From positions 1 through 64,000 of the forward strand of contig NZ_JAFKID010000004.1 of the NCBI RefSeq assembly GCF_017306545.1: a stretch of DNA of 64,000 nt, in the 5' to 3' direction. Shown in pieces: positions 9,731-18,460 of this stretch. How positions within the stretch are numbered: position 1 is the first letter of the stretch; the number at the start of each line of letters is the position of its first letter. The position numbers and the translations under genes were made by a program. The notes below the pieces were generated by a model, which saw only the letters and a program-made list of their open reading frames with translations, was not told the origin of the DNA and did no database searches. The stretch is from Mesorhizobium sp. Lineage in GTDB: Bacteria; Pseudomonadota; Alphaproteobacteria; Rhizobiales; Rhizobiaceae.

Positions 9731-9992
9731 CGGGCCGGGTCTTCCGCTGATGCACGTCAGGCGACGGAGCACGATTGATAGCTTTGGCTCTTGAGGCTTG
9801 GCGTCGCTTTTCGACCCAAGCCTCGACTTCAGCTAGATCCCAAACGACGCATCGTGACGTCAGATAGAAGCGCTGTGGGAACTCACCACGTTGCTCCATA
9901 TCGTAGATGGTTGTGTCGGCAAGAGGGACGATTTCCCGGAGTTGGTGTCGTCGGATAGTACGTCGAGTTAAAGCGGCGGCAGGGCGGTTCAT
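9720..9992 (-). CDS. AlpA-family DNA-binding protein, possible excisionase
   Basis: A 90-residue protein with the AlpA/MerR-like winged helix pattern (REIVPLADTTIYDMEQRGEFPQ, then VVWDLAEVEAWVEKRR). AlpA-type proteins next to P4 integrases often act as recombination directionality factors or activators of the integrase gene. It is convergent with the integrase, overlapping its end by 11 bases, a common layout for such a factor. The start at 9992 is preceded by GAGGAG; the open frame beyond it has no family character. The C-terminal tail is basic. Confidence 0.75.
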   Translation of the reverse strand: MNRPAAALTRRTIRRHQLREIVPLADTTIYDMEQRGEFPQRFYLTSRCVVWDLAEVEAWVEKRRQASRAKAINRAPSPDVHQRKTRPVKH

Positions 9993-10189
9993 CGTTTGCT
10001 CCTCAGCATGGGCAAAGCGATACAAGCCGATAGACGGCGCAAATTGGAATACTCTGCGGTGCTTCGTGGTAGAAACGGCGGTGATGGCGTGTAAATAGGA
10101 CGGATGTATTCGTAGCTCGGCGCCGGCAGTGGCTCGCCACGAGGGACCACGGACGAACACTGGCGCAGGTCGAACCGCGGACTGCCGTC

Positions 10190-10395
10190 ATGTGGCTAAG
10201 CGTTCGCTATGAGGACGCGTGCGCCGCGGACTCGCTGTGCACGACAACAGCGTTCTTCTGTTCGGACGAACATCCCTCCTGCTGGCACCGCGAATAGGCT
10301 CCGGAGGAGACCTGGATTTCGGCTGTCGATCGACGAAGGGTTGGAAGCTGGCCGCGCTCTTTTCGGGCGAGCCTCGCAGGCCTCGCTAGGGGGCC
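10190..10395 (+). pseudogene. merB: Alkylmercury lyase (MerB-like) remnant
   Basis: From 10190 a frame reads DACAADSLCTTTAFFCSDEH and stops at a TAG near 10294. The family-like continuation, GFRLSIDEGLEAGRALFG, is in another frame at about 10314-10370. This looks like the C-terminal third of a MerB-like organomercurial lyase broken by a frameshift and stop, with the front part lost. Naming rests on pattern recognition and on the adjoining merA remnant. It cannot make a working enzyme. Confidence 0.5.
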
Positions 10396-10470
10396 GCGAC
10401 CATCGATCAGCGCGACATCGAAGTTCGGCTCATTGGCAGACCGCCCGCTCCGCGCGAACGTCACAATGGT

Positions 10471-11085
<615 letters not shown>

Positions 11086-11262
11086 AACTACAGCTCGGAC
11101 ATCCATTCCGAGCCCCGGTCGGTAAATTCCACGGTGGTGGAAGGTTTGCTTGCGGGCCTGGCTGACTTGCGAGTGCCTTGACCAAGCCAAGGTGAAATTA
11201 GCGGTCTGCGGCAGCCTCGAACATCAAGAGAAGTTAGACGCGAACGGTCGCTGAAAAGCGGC

Positions 11263-11294
11263 TTGACTCTGGAGTTAACTCCAGGGGGTAGCGT
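11263..11294 (+). promoter_or_regulatory. MerR-family operator/promoter in front of the HMA protein
   Basis: TTGACT (11263-11268) is followed by the perfect palindrome CTGGAGTTAACTCCAG (11269-11284) and a possible -10 at 11289-11294, giving a 20-base spacer. A dyad inside an overlong spacer is the hallmark of MerR-type activated promoters. A near copy lies before the merR-like gene at 15450. Confidence 0.72.
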
Positions 11295-11372
11295 CGAGCG
11301 ATCACGGTATGACTCGGCCGCGAGTTGAAGCGTTCAGCGCCCTCACGCCGGTCGTCAAGAATGGAGCAACAG

Positions 11373-11588
11373 ATGAAGACCGTCATATTCAAAATCGAAG
11401 GCATGAACTGTTCTGGTTGCGCCAACACCATCAAGACCTTGATCGAAGGCGAACCCGGCGTGCAAGCGACGACCGTCTCGTTTGATGAAGGTCAAGCACG
11501 CATCCTCTTCGACCCGAACATTGTCAGCGAGGATCGCCTCGTCGCCGCAGTCCAGAAGCCCGGCTTCCGCGTGGTGGAACGACAGTGA
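11373..11588 (+). CDS. Heavy-metal-associated (HMA) domain metallochaperone
   Basis: A 71-residue soluble protein with one ferredoxin-like HMA domain; the metal-binding motif MNCSGC gives Cys13 and Cys16. It probably binds a soft metal ion (Cu(I), Hg(II) or similar) and hands it to the ATPase encoded next. The start at 11373 has GGAG seven bases upstream; an ATG four codons earlier is possible. It lies just downstream of the MerR-type promoter and 97 bases before the ATPase gene. CopZ/MerP-like, but the metal cannot be decided from sequence. Confidence 0.82.
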   Translation: MKTVIFKIEGMNCSGCANTIKTLIEGEPGVQATTVSFDEGQARILFDPNIVSEDRLVAAVQKPGFRVVERQ

Positions 11589-11685
11589 TCGGTATCAGCA
11601 CCCAAGCACCGTTCCGATCGTCTGATGAAAGCACCGGCGCCCAATCGGCGATTTGCTCAACGAGCGCGGTGAGGAGGAGTTTGCG

Positions 11686-14163
11686 ATGAGCCTTGAGACA
11701 ACAGCCCCCTCCGCCTTCCAGCCGTGGAGCGAGGAGCCGTCGACCCGTGCCGACCGCCGGAAGATCCGCGCCCGTATTGGGGGGCTCCATTGCTCGCTCT
11801 GCACCGGCACGATCGAAAAGGCTCTGGGCCGAATGCCCGGCGTCGACAAAGTGGCTGTAAGCCTGACGCACGAGCAGGCGCTTGTCGAGTACGATCCGGA
11901 TATCGCCCGTCCCGAGGAACTGCTCCAGACCCTGCGCGACATCGGCTATACCATCTCCGATCCTCGCAAGCTGCGGGCTTTCGAAGAGGAAGAGCTTGAT
12001 CTCGTCCGCGAGGCGCGACGTTTCGTCGTCGCGGTGGTCCTCAGCGTTGCCTCCATCCCCATCATCGCGGATCCGACGGTCGGCTGGATCGGCTTTCTGC
12101 CAGCTTTGGTTTGCCTGAGCCTCGGCGGATTTGTGTTCTTGGTCCTGAGGTCAAGCGGGCTATGGACCGCCATCGGTGCCGCTGGCGGGCTCACCGTCAT
12201 GGCGCTGAGCCTGCTCTATCTCAACCTGCAAGGATATCTGACTAATGTCGCGCCATGGCTCGCCGGCGCGCTGGCTTTGGCCCTGGTCTTTGGCGTCGGC
12301 AGGCATATTCTCTACATGGCCTTCCAGGCGCTGCGACGCGGCATCCTCAATCAGCATGTGCTTCTCGAAATCGGCGCGTTCGCGGGCATGGCCGGCGGTG
12401 TCATCGGGCTCGTGCTCGATCAGTCCGGCTATCCGACCGCGGCATTCTTCGCCGTCTCGGTGATGGTTGGCACCTACCACATCTTTTCGGAATGGCTCTC
12501 GCTCATTGTCAAGACGCGCAGCTCCCAGGCGGTGAAGCGCCTTTTGGACCTGCAGCCGGAGACCGCGCGCGTCGTGCGAGGCACTCAGGAGGTCGAAGTG
12601 CCGATCGAGGATGTCAGAGCTAACGACCTCGTGCGGATCCGTCCCGGTGAGCGCATTCCCGCCGATGGGACCGTGGTCGGTGGCCATTCGGGCGTCGATC
12701 AGTCTCTCGTGACCGGGGAGTCTGTTCCAGTTGAAAAGGCCGAGGGCGATTCTGTGATCGGCGGCTCGATCAACGGCACAGGCACGCTTCTGGTGAAGGT
12801 CGCAGCAGTCGGCGAAGGCAGCTTCCTGAACCAGGTGATCAGGCACGTCGAGGACGCACGAGCGCTGAAGCCTGGCCTCCTACATCTCGTCGACCGTGTG
12901 CTGCGCGTCTACACGCCGACGGTTCTTGTCGTCGCAGCCATTGCTGTTATGGGCTGGCTCGTCGGGTCCTGGCTCACCACCGGGCAAATCGACGTGGAGC
13001 GCGCCGTCTTCGCTGGCCTCAGCGTCCTCGTTATGGGTTATCCGTGCGCAGTTGGCATCTCGGCACCGCTGTCCATCGTGCGCGGCGCCGGCCAAGCCGC
13101 CGAACGCGGCATCCTCATGCGGACCGGCGAAGCCTTCCAAGGCTTTCGGCTAGTCAAGCAGATCGTGCTCGACAAGACAGGGACGCTCACCGAGGGCCGG
13201 CCCGTCGTCCGCGAGATTAAAGCCGTCGAGGTCAGCGAGGCTGAGCTTCTCGCCATTGCCGCCGCCGCCGAGGCGTCGTCCGAGCACCCGCTCGCCCAGG
13301 CCGTCGTCAAGGCCGCATTCGAGCGTGGGGCGACACCCCCGGACGTCGTATCATTCGAGGCGTTTCCCGGAAAAGGTGTCGTCGCGCGCATCGATACTGG
13401 CGACATTCTCGTCGGAAGCCCGCGGTTTCTTGCCGATCGGAACATCGACCTCACGCATCTTCACGAGAGCATTGAAGCTCTCGAAGCCGCAGGGCGCACG
13501 GTGATTTCCGTCGCGCGGGACGGACGTGCACTCGGTGCTCTCGCCCTAGGCGATACGCTTCGACCTGACGCCATCGCTACTGTCGCGACATTGCGGAAGG
13601 CCGGTCTCAAGACGATTCTGGTCACGGGCGACAACAGCCGGGCAGCGCAACGGGTCGCAAGCGATGTCGGGGTCGACGAGGTGCATGCCGGCGTACTGCC
13701 GCAGGACAAGGCCGGCATCGTGCGGGGGCTGCAGGCGAACGCCCGAGTGGCGATGGTCGGCGACGGCATCAACGACGCGCCGGCTTTGATGCAAGCCGAT
13801 ATCGGCATCGCCATGGGCGCGGGGACGGACATCGCGATCGAGGCGGCAGACATCATCATCTTGTCGAACCGCTTGGCTGCCCTTCCGGAGGCCCGCGACA
13901 TCAGCCGCCGGAGCTACGGAAAGATGGTTCAGAATGTCACGCTGGCCTTCCTCTTCAATGGGGCCGGCATCCCGCTCGCAGCCACCGGCCTGATCCACCC
14001 TGTATGGGCGATGGTGGCGATGGCGGTCAGCGTCACGGCGATCTTCTTCAACTCGCTGTGGGGAAGCCCACGGCTCTTTTTCGAAGCGATCCGCAGCGTT
14101 GGGCGTCCGATCGCTCTCTCCTCATCGAAGGCCGAGCAACATGCTACAAAAGGATCTGGCTAG
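11686..14163 (+). CDS. Heavy-metal P1B-type ATPase with YPC membrane motif
   Basis: An 825-residue inner-membrane metal pump. It has an N-terminal HMA domain (GLHCSLC, Cys36 and Cys39), membrane helices from about residue 110, the actuator motif TGES near 343, the phosphorylation site DKTGTLTEG (Asp496), SEHPLAQ in the nucleotide-binding domain and GDGINDAPAL in the hinge. The transmembrane metal-site motif reads YPC (452-454, GYPCAVGIS) instead of CPC, CPH or SPC. The last helices resemble the Cu(I) group (NVTLAFLFNGAGIPLA, MAVSV). Substrate therefore uncertain: copper-like or mercury/cadmium. The ATG at 11686 follows GAGGAGGAG. Confidence 0.9.
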   Translation: MSLETTAPSAFQPWSEEPSTRADRRKIRARIGGLHCSLCTGTIEKALGRMPGVDKVAVSLTHEQALVEYDPDIARPEELLQTLRDIGYTISDPRKLRAFEEEELDLVREARRFVVAVVLSVASIPIIADPTVGWIGFLPALVCLSLGGFVFLVLRSSGLWTAIGAAGGLTVMALSLLYLNLQGYLTNVAPWLAGALALALVFGVGRHILYMAFQALRRGILNQHVLLEIGAFAGMAGGVIGLVLDQSGYPTAAFFAVSVMVGTYHIFSEWLSLIVKTRSSQAVKRLLDLQPETARVVRGTQEVEVPIEDVRANDLVRIRPGERIPADGTVVGGHSGVDQSLVTGESVPVEKAEGDSVIGGSINGTGTLLVKVAAVGEGSFLNQVIRHVEDARALKPGLLHLVDRVLRVYTPTVLVVAAIAVMGWLVGSWLTTGQIDVERAVFAGLSVLVMGYPCAVGISAPLSIVRGAGQAAERGILMRTGEAFQGFRLVKQIVLDKTGTLTEGRPVVREIKAVEVSEAELLAIAAAAEASSEHPLAQAVVKAAFERGATPPDVVSFEAFPGKGVVARIDTGDILVGSPRFLADRNIDLTHLHESIEALEAAGRTVISVARDGRALGALALGDTLRPDAIATVATLRKAGLKTILVTGDNSRAAQRVASDVGVDEVHAGVLPQDKAGIVRGLQANARVAMVGDGINDAPALMQADIGIAMGAGTDIAIEAADIIILSNRLAALPEARDISRRSYGKMVQNVTLAFLFNGAGIPLAATGLIHPVWAMVAMAVSVTAIFFNSLWGSPRLFFEAIRSVGRPIALSSSKAEQHATKGSG

Positions 14164-15415
14164 AATGCATCAAAGTATACCAAGAGCTATCGACGATCGC
14201 CAGCGCGAGCGGCTCCTCGGAATGCTCGCGCTGGCGACCTTCATCATCTTCTTTCAAGCGTATATGGTGGCGCCGATCATACCGGCGCTATCGAACGCCT
14301 TCGGAACGTCGGCCGAGACGGTCGGACTCATTGTGCCGGCCTATTTGATCCCCTATGGAATTGCGACCATTGCATACGGTCTTCTGGCGGACCGAATTGG
14401 CATCCACCGCGTGATGTTCGTGTCCCTGGCGGCCTTCGCGGTGCTTACGATCCTGACTGCGACGGCACAGTCCATCGGACAGCTTGTGCTGTGGCGGATG
14501 GTGACGGGGATCGGTGCAAGTGGGGTCGTTCCGCTCGCGTTGGCGCTGGTGGGCCGGCTGTATCCTTATGAGCAACGAGGCCGACCGCTTGGCTGGCTGT
14601 TCGGCGCGATGGCCGGCGGCATGGCCTTCGGTTCGCCGCTGGGCGCAATGGTCGTCCCGTTCGTTGGTTGGCAAGGGCTGTTCGTCGTTGTCGGGGCAGC
14701 CGGGGCGGCACTCCTCCTCGTCCTTTTGCCTTTCCGGTCCATCATTGCTGCCACGGTTCAGCCGGTGACCGGCACGCTCAAAGATCTGTTTCGTGGTTAC
14801 AGGGACTTGCTTGGAGCGCCGCGCGGGCAGCGTACCTATGGCTATGTTCTAATCAATTCAATGTTTCATTCCGGCGTTTTCACCTGGCTCGGCGTGTATT
14901 TTGAACGGCGATACGGCCTCGGGGCCACTGGCATAGGCTTGGCACTCCTGGGTTACGGCGTCCCCGGCTTCCTGCTCGGGCCATTGATCGGCCGGGTGGC
15001 CGATCGGTGGGGTCGCGCCAAGTTGATACCAGTTGGCCTTTTTCTGAGTGCTTTCGCAGCTGCAGCTTTGCTGCTCGGCTTCCCAGTGATGCTTGCCCCC
15101 GTGGTCGCGATGATCCTGTCCTTGGGCTACGATATGACGCAGCCGCTCTTCGGCGGAATTGTCACCTCGCTCGGCGGAAAGCGTGCCGGGCAGGCGATGG
15201 GCTTGAACGTTTTCACGCTCTTTGTCGGCTTCGGTTTGGGAAGCCTCATCTTCGGCGAGCTGCTGCGCTTCGGGTTTGGGATGGCGTTTGGACTGTTCGC
15301 GGCCATTGAGCTGGTTGCCGCCTTATTGTCCTTCGCTTTGTTCCGTTCCGAAATCACGTCGCGGGCCGTTCCATCCACCTCTGACGCGACACTGGACGCC
15401 CGATCCAAGCTTTAG
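14141..15415 (+). CDS. MFS transporter of the metal-resistance module
   Basis: A 12-helix major facilitator protein of 424 residues. The loop 2-3 signature is present as GLLADRIGIHR. It overlaps the ATPase gene by 23 bases and so is almost certainly cotranscribed with it. An alternative ATG at 14165, two bases after the ATPase stop, cannot be excluded. Substrate unknown; position suggests efflux related to metal stress. It is followed by the second MerR-type promoter. Confidence 0.85.
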   Translation: MLQKDLARMHQSIPRAIDDRQRERLLGMLALATFIIFFQAYMVAPIIPALSNAFGTSAETVGLIVPAYLIPYGIATIAYGLLADRIGIHRVMFVSLAAFAVLTILTATAQSIGQLVLWRMVTGIGASGVVPLALALVGRLYPYEQRGRPLGWLFGAMAGGMAFGSPLGAMVVPFVGWQGLFVVVGAAGAALLLVLLPFRSIIAATVQPVTGTLKDLFRGYRDLLGAPRGQRTYGYVLINSMFHSGVFTWLGVYFERRYGLGATGIGLALLGYGVPGFLLGPLIGRVADRWGRAKLIPVGLFLSAFAAAALLLGFPVMLAPVVAMILSLGYDMTQPLFGGIVTSLGGKRAGQAMGLNVFTLFVGFGLGSLIFGELLRFGFGMAFGLFAAIELVAALLSFALFRSEITSRAVPSTSDATLDARSKL

Positions 15416-15449
15416 AGTGGCGAGCGGCCTAACATCCCTCAAAAAATCC

Positions 15450-15481
15450 TTGACTCTGGAGTATACTCAAGGGTCGAGGAT
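15450..15481 (+). promoter_or_regulatory. MerR-family operator/promoter in front of the merR-like gene
   Basis: TTGACT at 15450-15455 is followed by the dyad CTGGAGTATACTCAAG (15456-15471). It shares TTGACTCTGGAGT and the CTC-A-GGG right half with the site at 11263. The MerR-like ATG is 18 bases beyond. The two sites indicate autoregulation and shared control of both transcripts. Confidence 0.7.
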
Positions 15482-15498
15482 CAGGTTAGGAGGTTGAG

Positions 15499-15924
15499 AT
15501 GTTGAAGATTGGGAAGCTCGCCGCGCTAGTGGAGGTCAGCATTGATACTCTGCGATATTACGAGCGGGAAGGTTTGATCGAACCGGTTGACAGGAGCGAA
15601 AGCGGCTACCGGGTCTACGACAAGGAGTCCGCCCGGCGCATTCACTTCATAAAGCAGGCCCAGCACTGCGGCTTCACGCTCGCTGAGATACGCGAACTCC
15701 TTGTTTTACGTGGTCGCGAAAAGGCTTGTTGCGGCGACATTCGTTCGCGGGCGATCGAGAAGAAGTTGCAAATCGAGCACAAAATTCGAGTGATGAGGGC
15801 GATGTCAAAGGCGCTTGATCAATTGATCGCCGAGTGCGCGGACGAGACACAACCGGTGAAGGAGTGCACCATCATCGCCGCATTGGAACGAGCCACAGTC
15901 TCGACGCCGGTGCCCGGGTCATGA
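15499..15924 (+). CDS. MerR-family metal-responsive regulator
   Basis: A 141-residue transcription activator with an N-terminal winged helix (KIGKLAALVEVSIDTLRYYE), a long dimerization helix, and Cys77-Cys78, Cys113 and Cys123 as potential metal ligands (ACCGD, ECADE, ECTII). The adjacent cysteine pair is reminiscent of the Zn/Cd/Pb-sensing branch more than of Hg-type MerR, which uses three separated cysteines. It should bind both dyads in this region. Its stop overlaps the next start (ATGA). Confidence 0.88.
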   Translation: MLKIGKLAALVEVSIDTLRYYEREGLIEPVDRSESGYRVYDKESARRIHFIKQAQHCGFTLAEIRELLVLRGREKACCGDIRSRAIEKKLQIEHKIRVMRAMSKALDQLIAECADETQPVKECTIIAALERATVSTPVPGS

Positions 15925-16181
15925 AAGTTGAACTGTTTTATTCACCAGGCTGCAGTCAATGCGCCGCTGTGCGAGAGGATCTGAAGGCGACCGCCGAACG
16001 AACAGTCGCAGGCATCGAGTGGCGCGAACTGAATGTCCTTGAAGATATAGACTACGCGGTCGAACTGGGTGTGCTGAGCCTTCCTGCAATCGCCGTTGAC
16101 GGCGAACTCCTGTTCTCGTCGTTACCGACCCCCCATCAACTTCGCGACGCTCTTATTCGCCGCAGCAGGCCAAGGAATTGA
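15921..16181 (+). CDS. Thioredoxin-fold redox protein
   Basis: An 86-residue thioredoxin/glutaredoxin-like protein with the active-site pair CSQC (Cys11, Cys14) near the N-terminus and the cis-Pro motif SLPAIAVDGE. It has no signal peptide, so it is cytoplasmic. The gene overlaps the merR-like gene by four bases and is followed one base later by a CcdA-like gene. This order suggests electron transfer to the membrane protein or handling of a thiophilic metal. Confidence 0.8.
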   Translation: MKVELFYSPGCSQCAAVREDLKATAERTVAGIEWRELNVLEDIDYAVELGVLSLPAIAVDGELLFSSLPTPHQLRDALIRRSRPRN

Positions 16182-16182
16182 G

Positions 16183-16878
16183 ATGGAAGCCGATGCACTC
16201 CGACAGGCGGTTGAGCAAGCGGGTATAGCCGCCGTTGGCGTCGGCTTCCTCACAGGCTTGGTCTTCAGCTTCAATCCGGTGGCCCTGGCCTCTATTCCCG
16301 TTTCGCTCGCCTACGTCACAAGAGCCCGTGAGAGGAAACAGGCGATCCTCTTCGGCGCGATGTTCATCCTCGGCATGCTGATCACGCACGCCGCGCTGGG
16401 CTTCACTGCTGGACTTGGTGGTCGCTGGGTGGCGTCTCTCATCGGACGAGAGTGGGGACTCGTGGTCGGCCCTCTCCTGATTTTTCTCGGACTGATGTGG
16501 GCCGGATGGATTCGGCTGCCGCTGCCGGCTTTCGCGTTAAGAGCGAAACGGCCTACAGCCTCCTGGGGTGCGTTCGTTCTCGGTGCCATATTCTCGATCG
16601 CGGTCTGCCCGTTTTGCACGCCTGCACTTATCGTGCTGCTTGGAGCGACAGCAGGGCTTGGCTCACCGTGGACTGGCGCCGTTCTGCTGCTCGCATTCGG
16701 AATAGGGCGTGCCCTGCCAGTTGCTTTTGGCGCCGTCAGCGTTGGCTGGCTCGAGAATATGCACGGCTTGGCCCCATATCGCTGCATTTTCGAGAAGGCA
16801 GGTGGCGTGACGCTTATTGCGTCCGGCCTCTACATGCTAAACGCGTATTTCTTTTGGATTCCGGCATTGGCGATTTGA
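16183..16878 (+). CDS. CcdA/DsbD-type membrane thiol-disulfide or metal transport protein
   Basis: A 231-residue integral membrane protein with about six helices, related to the CcdA/DsbD transmembrane family. A cysteine pair CPFC (142, 145) sits in a membrane segment (SIAVCPFCTPALIV); the usual first-helix cysteine is absent (FSFNPVALASIP). It would relay reductant across the membrane or act as a soft-metal permease. It ends the merR-thioredoxin-ccdA operon. Confidence 0.78.
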   Translation: MEADALRQAVEQAGIAAVGVGFLTGLVFSFNPVALASIPVSLAYVTRARERKQAILFGAMFILGMLITHAALGFTAGLGGRWVASLIGREWGLVVGPLLIFLGLMWAGWIRLPLPAFALRAKRPTASWGAFVLGAIFSIAVCPFCTPALIVLLGATAGLGSPWTGAVLLLAFGIGRALPVAFGAVSVGWLENMHGLAPYRCIFEKAGGVTLIASGLYMLNAYFFWIPALAI

Positions 16879-17251
16879 GAAAGGTCACCCATGGCAAGAG
16901 CGCGACAATCAGAATTGGGAGTTCCTGACAACGCCTAACTGGCGCTAGTAGGCACTCCCCCGGTAGGGAGATGGCTATTAGTCGTGCACTCCAGAATGCG
17001 GACAGAAAAGGGTTACATGCGGCAAGTCCCTGCGTGCTGGCGGTCCGGTTAAGTGGAACCAGACGAGCAAGCGCCGACGGTGCGGTCGCGGGCCTTAAAG
17101 AACAACATCCGCCATGAGGTAGATCATGAGCACGTTTGCCCTTGCAGACGCGGAATATCAGCCGTTTCTCGCACAGTCGCCCACGCGTCTGTTTGCTGAC
17201 GATTTGGGCGCTGCGTTGCCGTGATTACTGGAAGCGCCAGAGTGTGCCCTC
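16879..17251. other. Gap between the metal module and lysR; only tiny ORFs
   Basis: No recognizable gene is present. A 32-codon frame at 17126-17224 (MSTFALADAEYQPFLAQS) has GAGGT before its ATG and may be a small or truncated gene. A 15-codon frame at 16891 looks like a fragment. The stretch probably contains the promoter of lysR and debris from cargo insertion. Confidence 0.35.
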
Positions 17252-18235
17252 GTGCCAGATCTCGCGCTTGATCTCCGCTACCTGAAGTACGCGATCATCG
17301 TGGCCGAGCATGGCAGTTTTCGGCGTGCCGCCGACGTCCTTAACCTCTCGCAGTCTACCGTCAGCCGCCGCATTCAACTGCTCGAAAGAAGGCTCGGCGT
17401 ACCGCTGTTTGAGCGCAACAGGACTGGGACACGGCCGACGCTCGCTGGCGAGCGCTTCATTCGCGAAGCGGCCTTTGGCGCGGAGCATCTTCGCCAGGCG
17501 GTCAACGAAATGGCGTTGGCACGACGTGGCGACGTGGGAGAGCTGAGGATCGGCCTCATGGCCTCCTTGGCAAGCGGATTCCTCGCTGATCTGCTCGACA
17601 CCTATCACCGCCGATTTCCCAACGTGGACGTGAAGGTGGAAGAGGCTACCTCGCAGGCGAATGCCGCCGGCGTTCTAAATGGGCGGCTCGATGCCGCGTT
17701 CATTCCGGGCACGCCGCGTCTGCCCGGCTGCGAAGCGAAGCTCCTGTGGGACGAGCAGATCTTCGTCGCCGTGCCGGATCAGCACCGTCTTGTGGCGCGC
17801 CCCGGCGTTGACTGGGAGGATCTGCGCGATGAGACCTTCTTGGTGTCTGCTGACGCCGCTGGGCCCGAGGTCGAAGGCATTCTCGTCCGGCAGCTCTCCG
17901 GCTTAGGTTTTCACCCGAAGATCTCGGTGCAGCGCGTGGGCCGGGAAAATCTTATCAACATGGTGGGCAAGGGATTCGGGCTCACTCTCGCGGCTAACTC
18001 TACAGTCGGGGTGAGCTACCCCGGCGTCACGTTTCTTCCGGTCGGCTGTGGCAGCGAGTTGGTCAGCTCAAGTGTCGTATGGTCGACGGCCAACATGAAT
18101 GCGGCGCTAAAGCAGCTGCTGGAGCTGAGCCTGTCTGTCGCGGGCCAGCATCAACAACCATCTGGGCGACTCGCTAAATCTGCATCAGACCGGCAAGGCG
18201 AAGAGAGCGAAAGCTTACGTCGGCCGCGTCGGTAA
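17252..18235 (+). CDS. LysR-family transcriptional regulator
   Basis: A 327-residue regulator with an N-terminal winged HTH (residues 8-65, GSFRRAADVLNLSQSTVSRR) and a substrate-binding-like effector domain (about 95-290). The GTG at 17252 is the first start that gives a full HTH; no strong ribosome-binding site is visible. It converges with the trb operon and overlaps the end of the DUF2274 gene by 21 bases. LysR genes at this position are typical of related ICEs and may control transfer genes, but this is inference. Confidence 0.85.
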   Translation: MPDLALDLRYLKYAIIVAEHGSFRRAADVLNLSQSTVSRRIQLLERRLGVPLFERNRTGTRPTLAGERFIREAAFGAEHLRQAVNEMALARRGDVGELRIGLMASLASGFLADLLDTYHRRFPNVDVKVEEATSQANAAGVLNGRLDAAFIPGTPRLPGCEAKLLWDEQIFVAVPDQHRLVARPGVDWEDLRDETFLVSADAAGPEVEGILVRQLSGLGFHPKISVQRVGRENLINMVGKGFGLTLAANSTVGVSYPGVTFLPVGCGSELVSSSVVWSTANMNAALKQLLELSLSVAGQHQQPSGRLAKSASDRQGEESESLRRPRR

Positions 18236-18460
18236 TCCGGCTGAAGATGCGTGGCGGGCTTTCGCGAAGCCGCGGTCTGTCGCGATGAAATGCTCCAGCA
18301 TCGGAACGATGAGCTTGATTGGGTCGGGGATCGTCTGGCTCTGCTCCCGGCCAAGCGCCTTGGCGTAGGCAGTGAGATCGCGATGCAGCGACGCCGGCAA
18401 CTCCACCGTCACCTTCACGGGCTTGTCGTCGGCGATCGGGCCGAGTTTCAGCTTCGCCAT
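18215..18460 (-). CDS. DUF2274 protein at the end of the trb operon
   Basis: An 81-residue protein of the small DUF2274 family, which accompanies trbI in alphaproteobacterial ICEs. Recognizable are LKLGPIADDKPVKVTVELP and HRDLTAYAKALGRE; the fold is probably ribbon-helix-helix-like. Its start overlaps the trbI stop by one base, so it is the last gene of the operon. Function unknown. Confidence 0.8.
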   Translation of the reverse strand: MAKLKLGPIADDKPVKVTVELPASLHRDLTAYAKALGREQSQTIPDPIKLIVPMLEHFIATDRGFAKARHASSAGLPTRPT

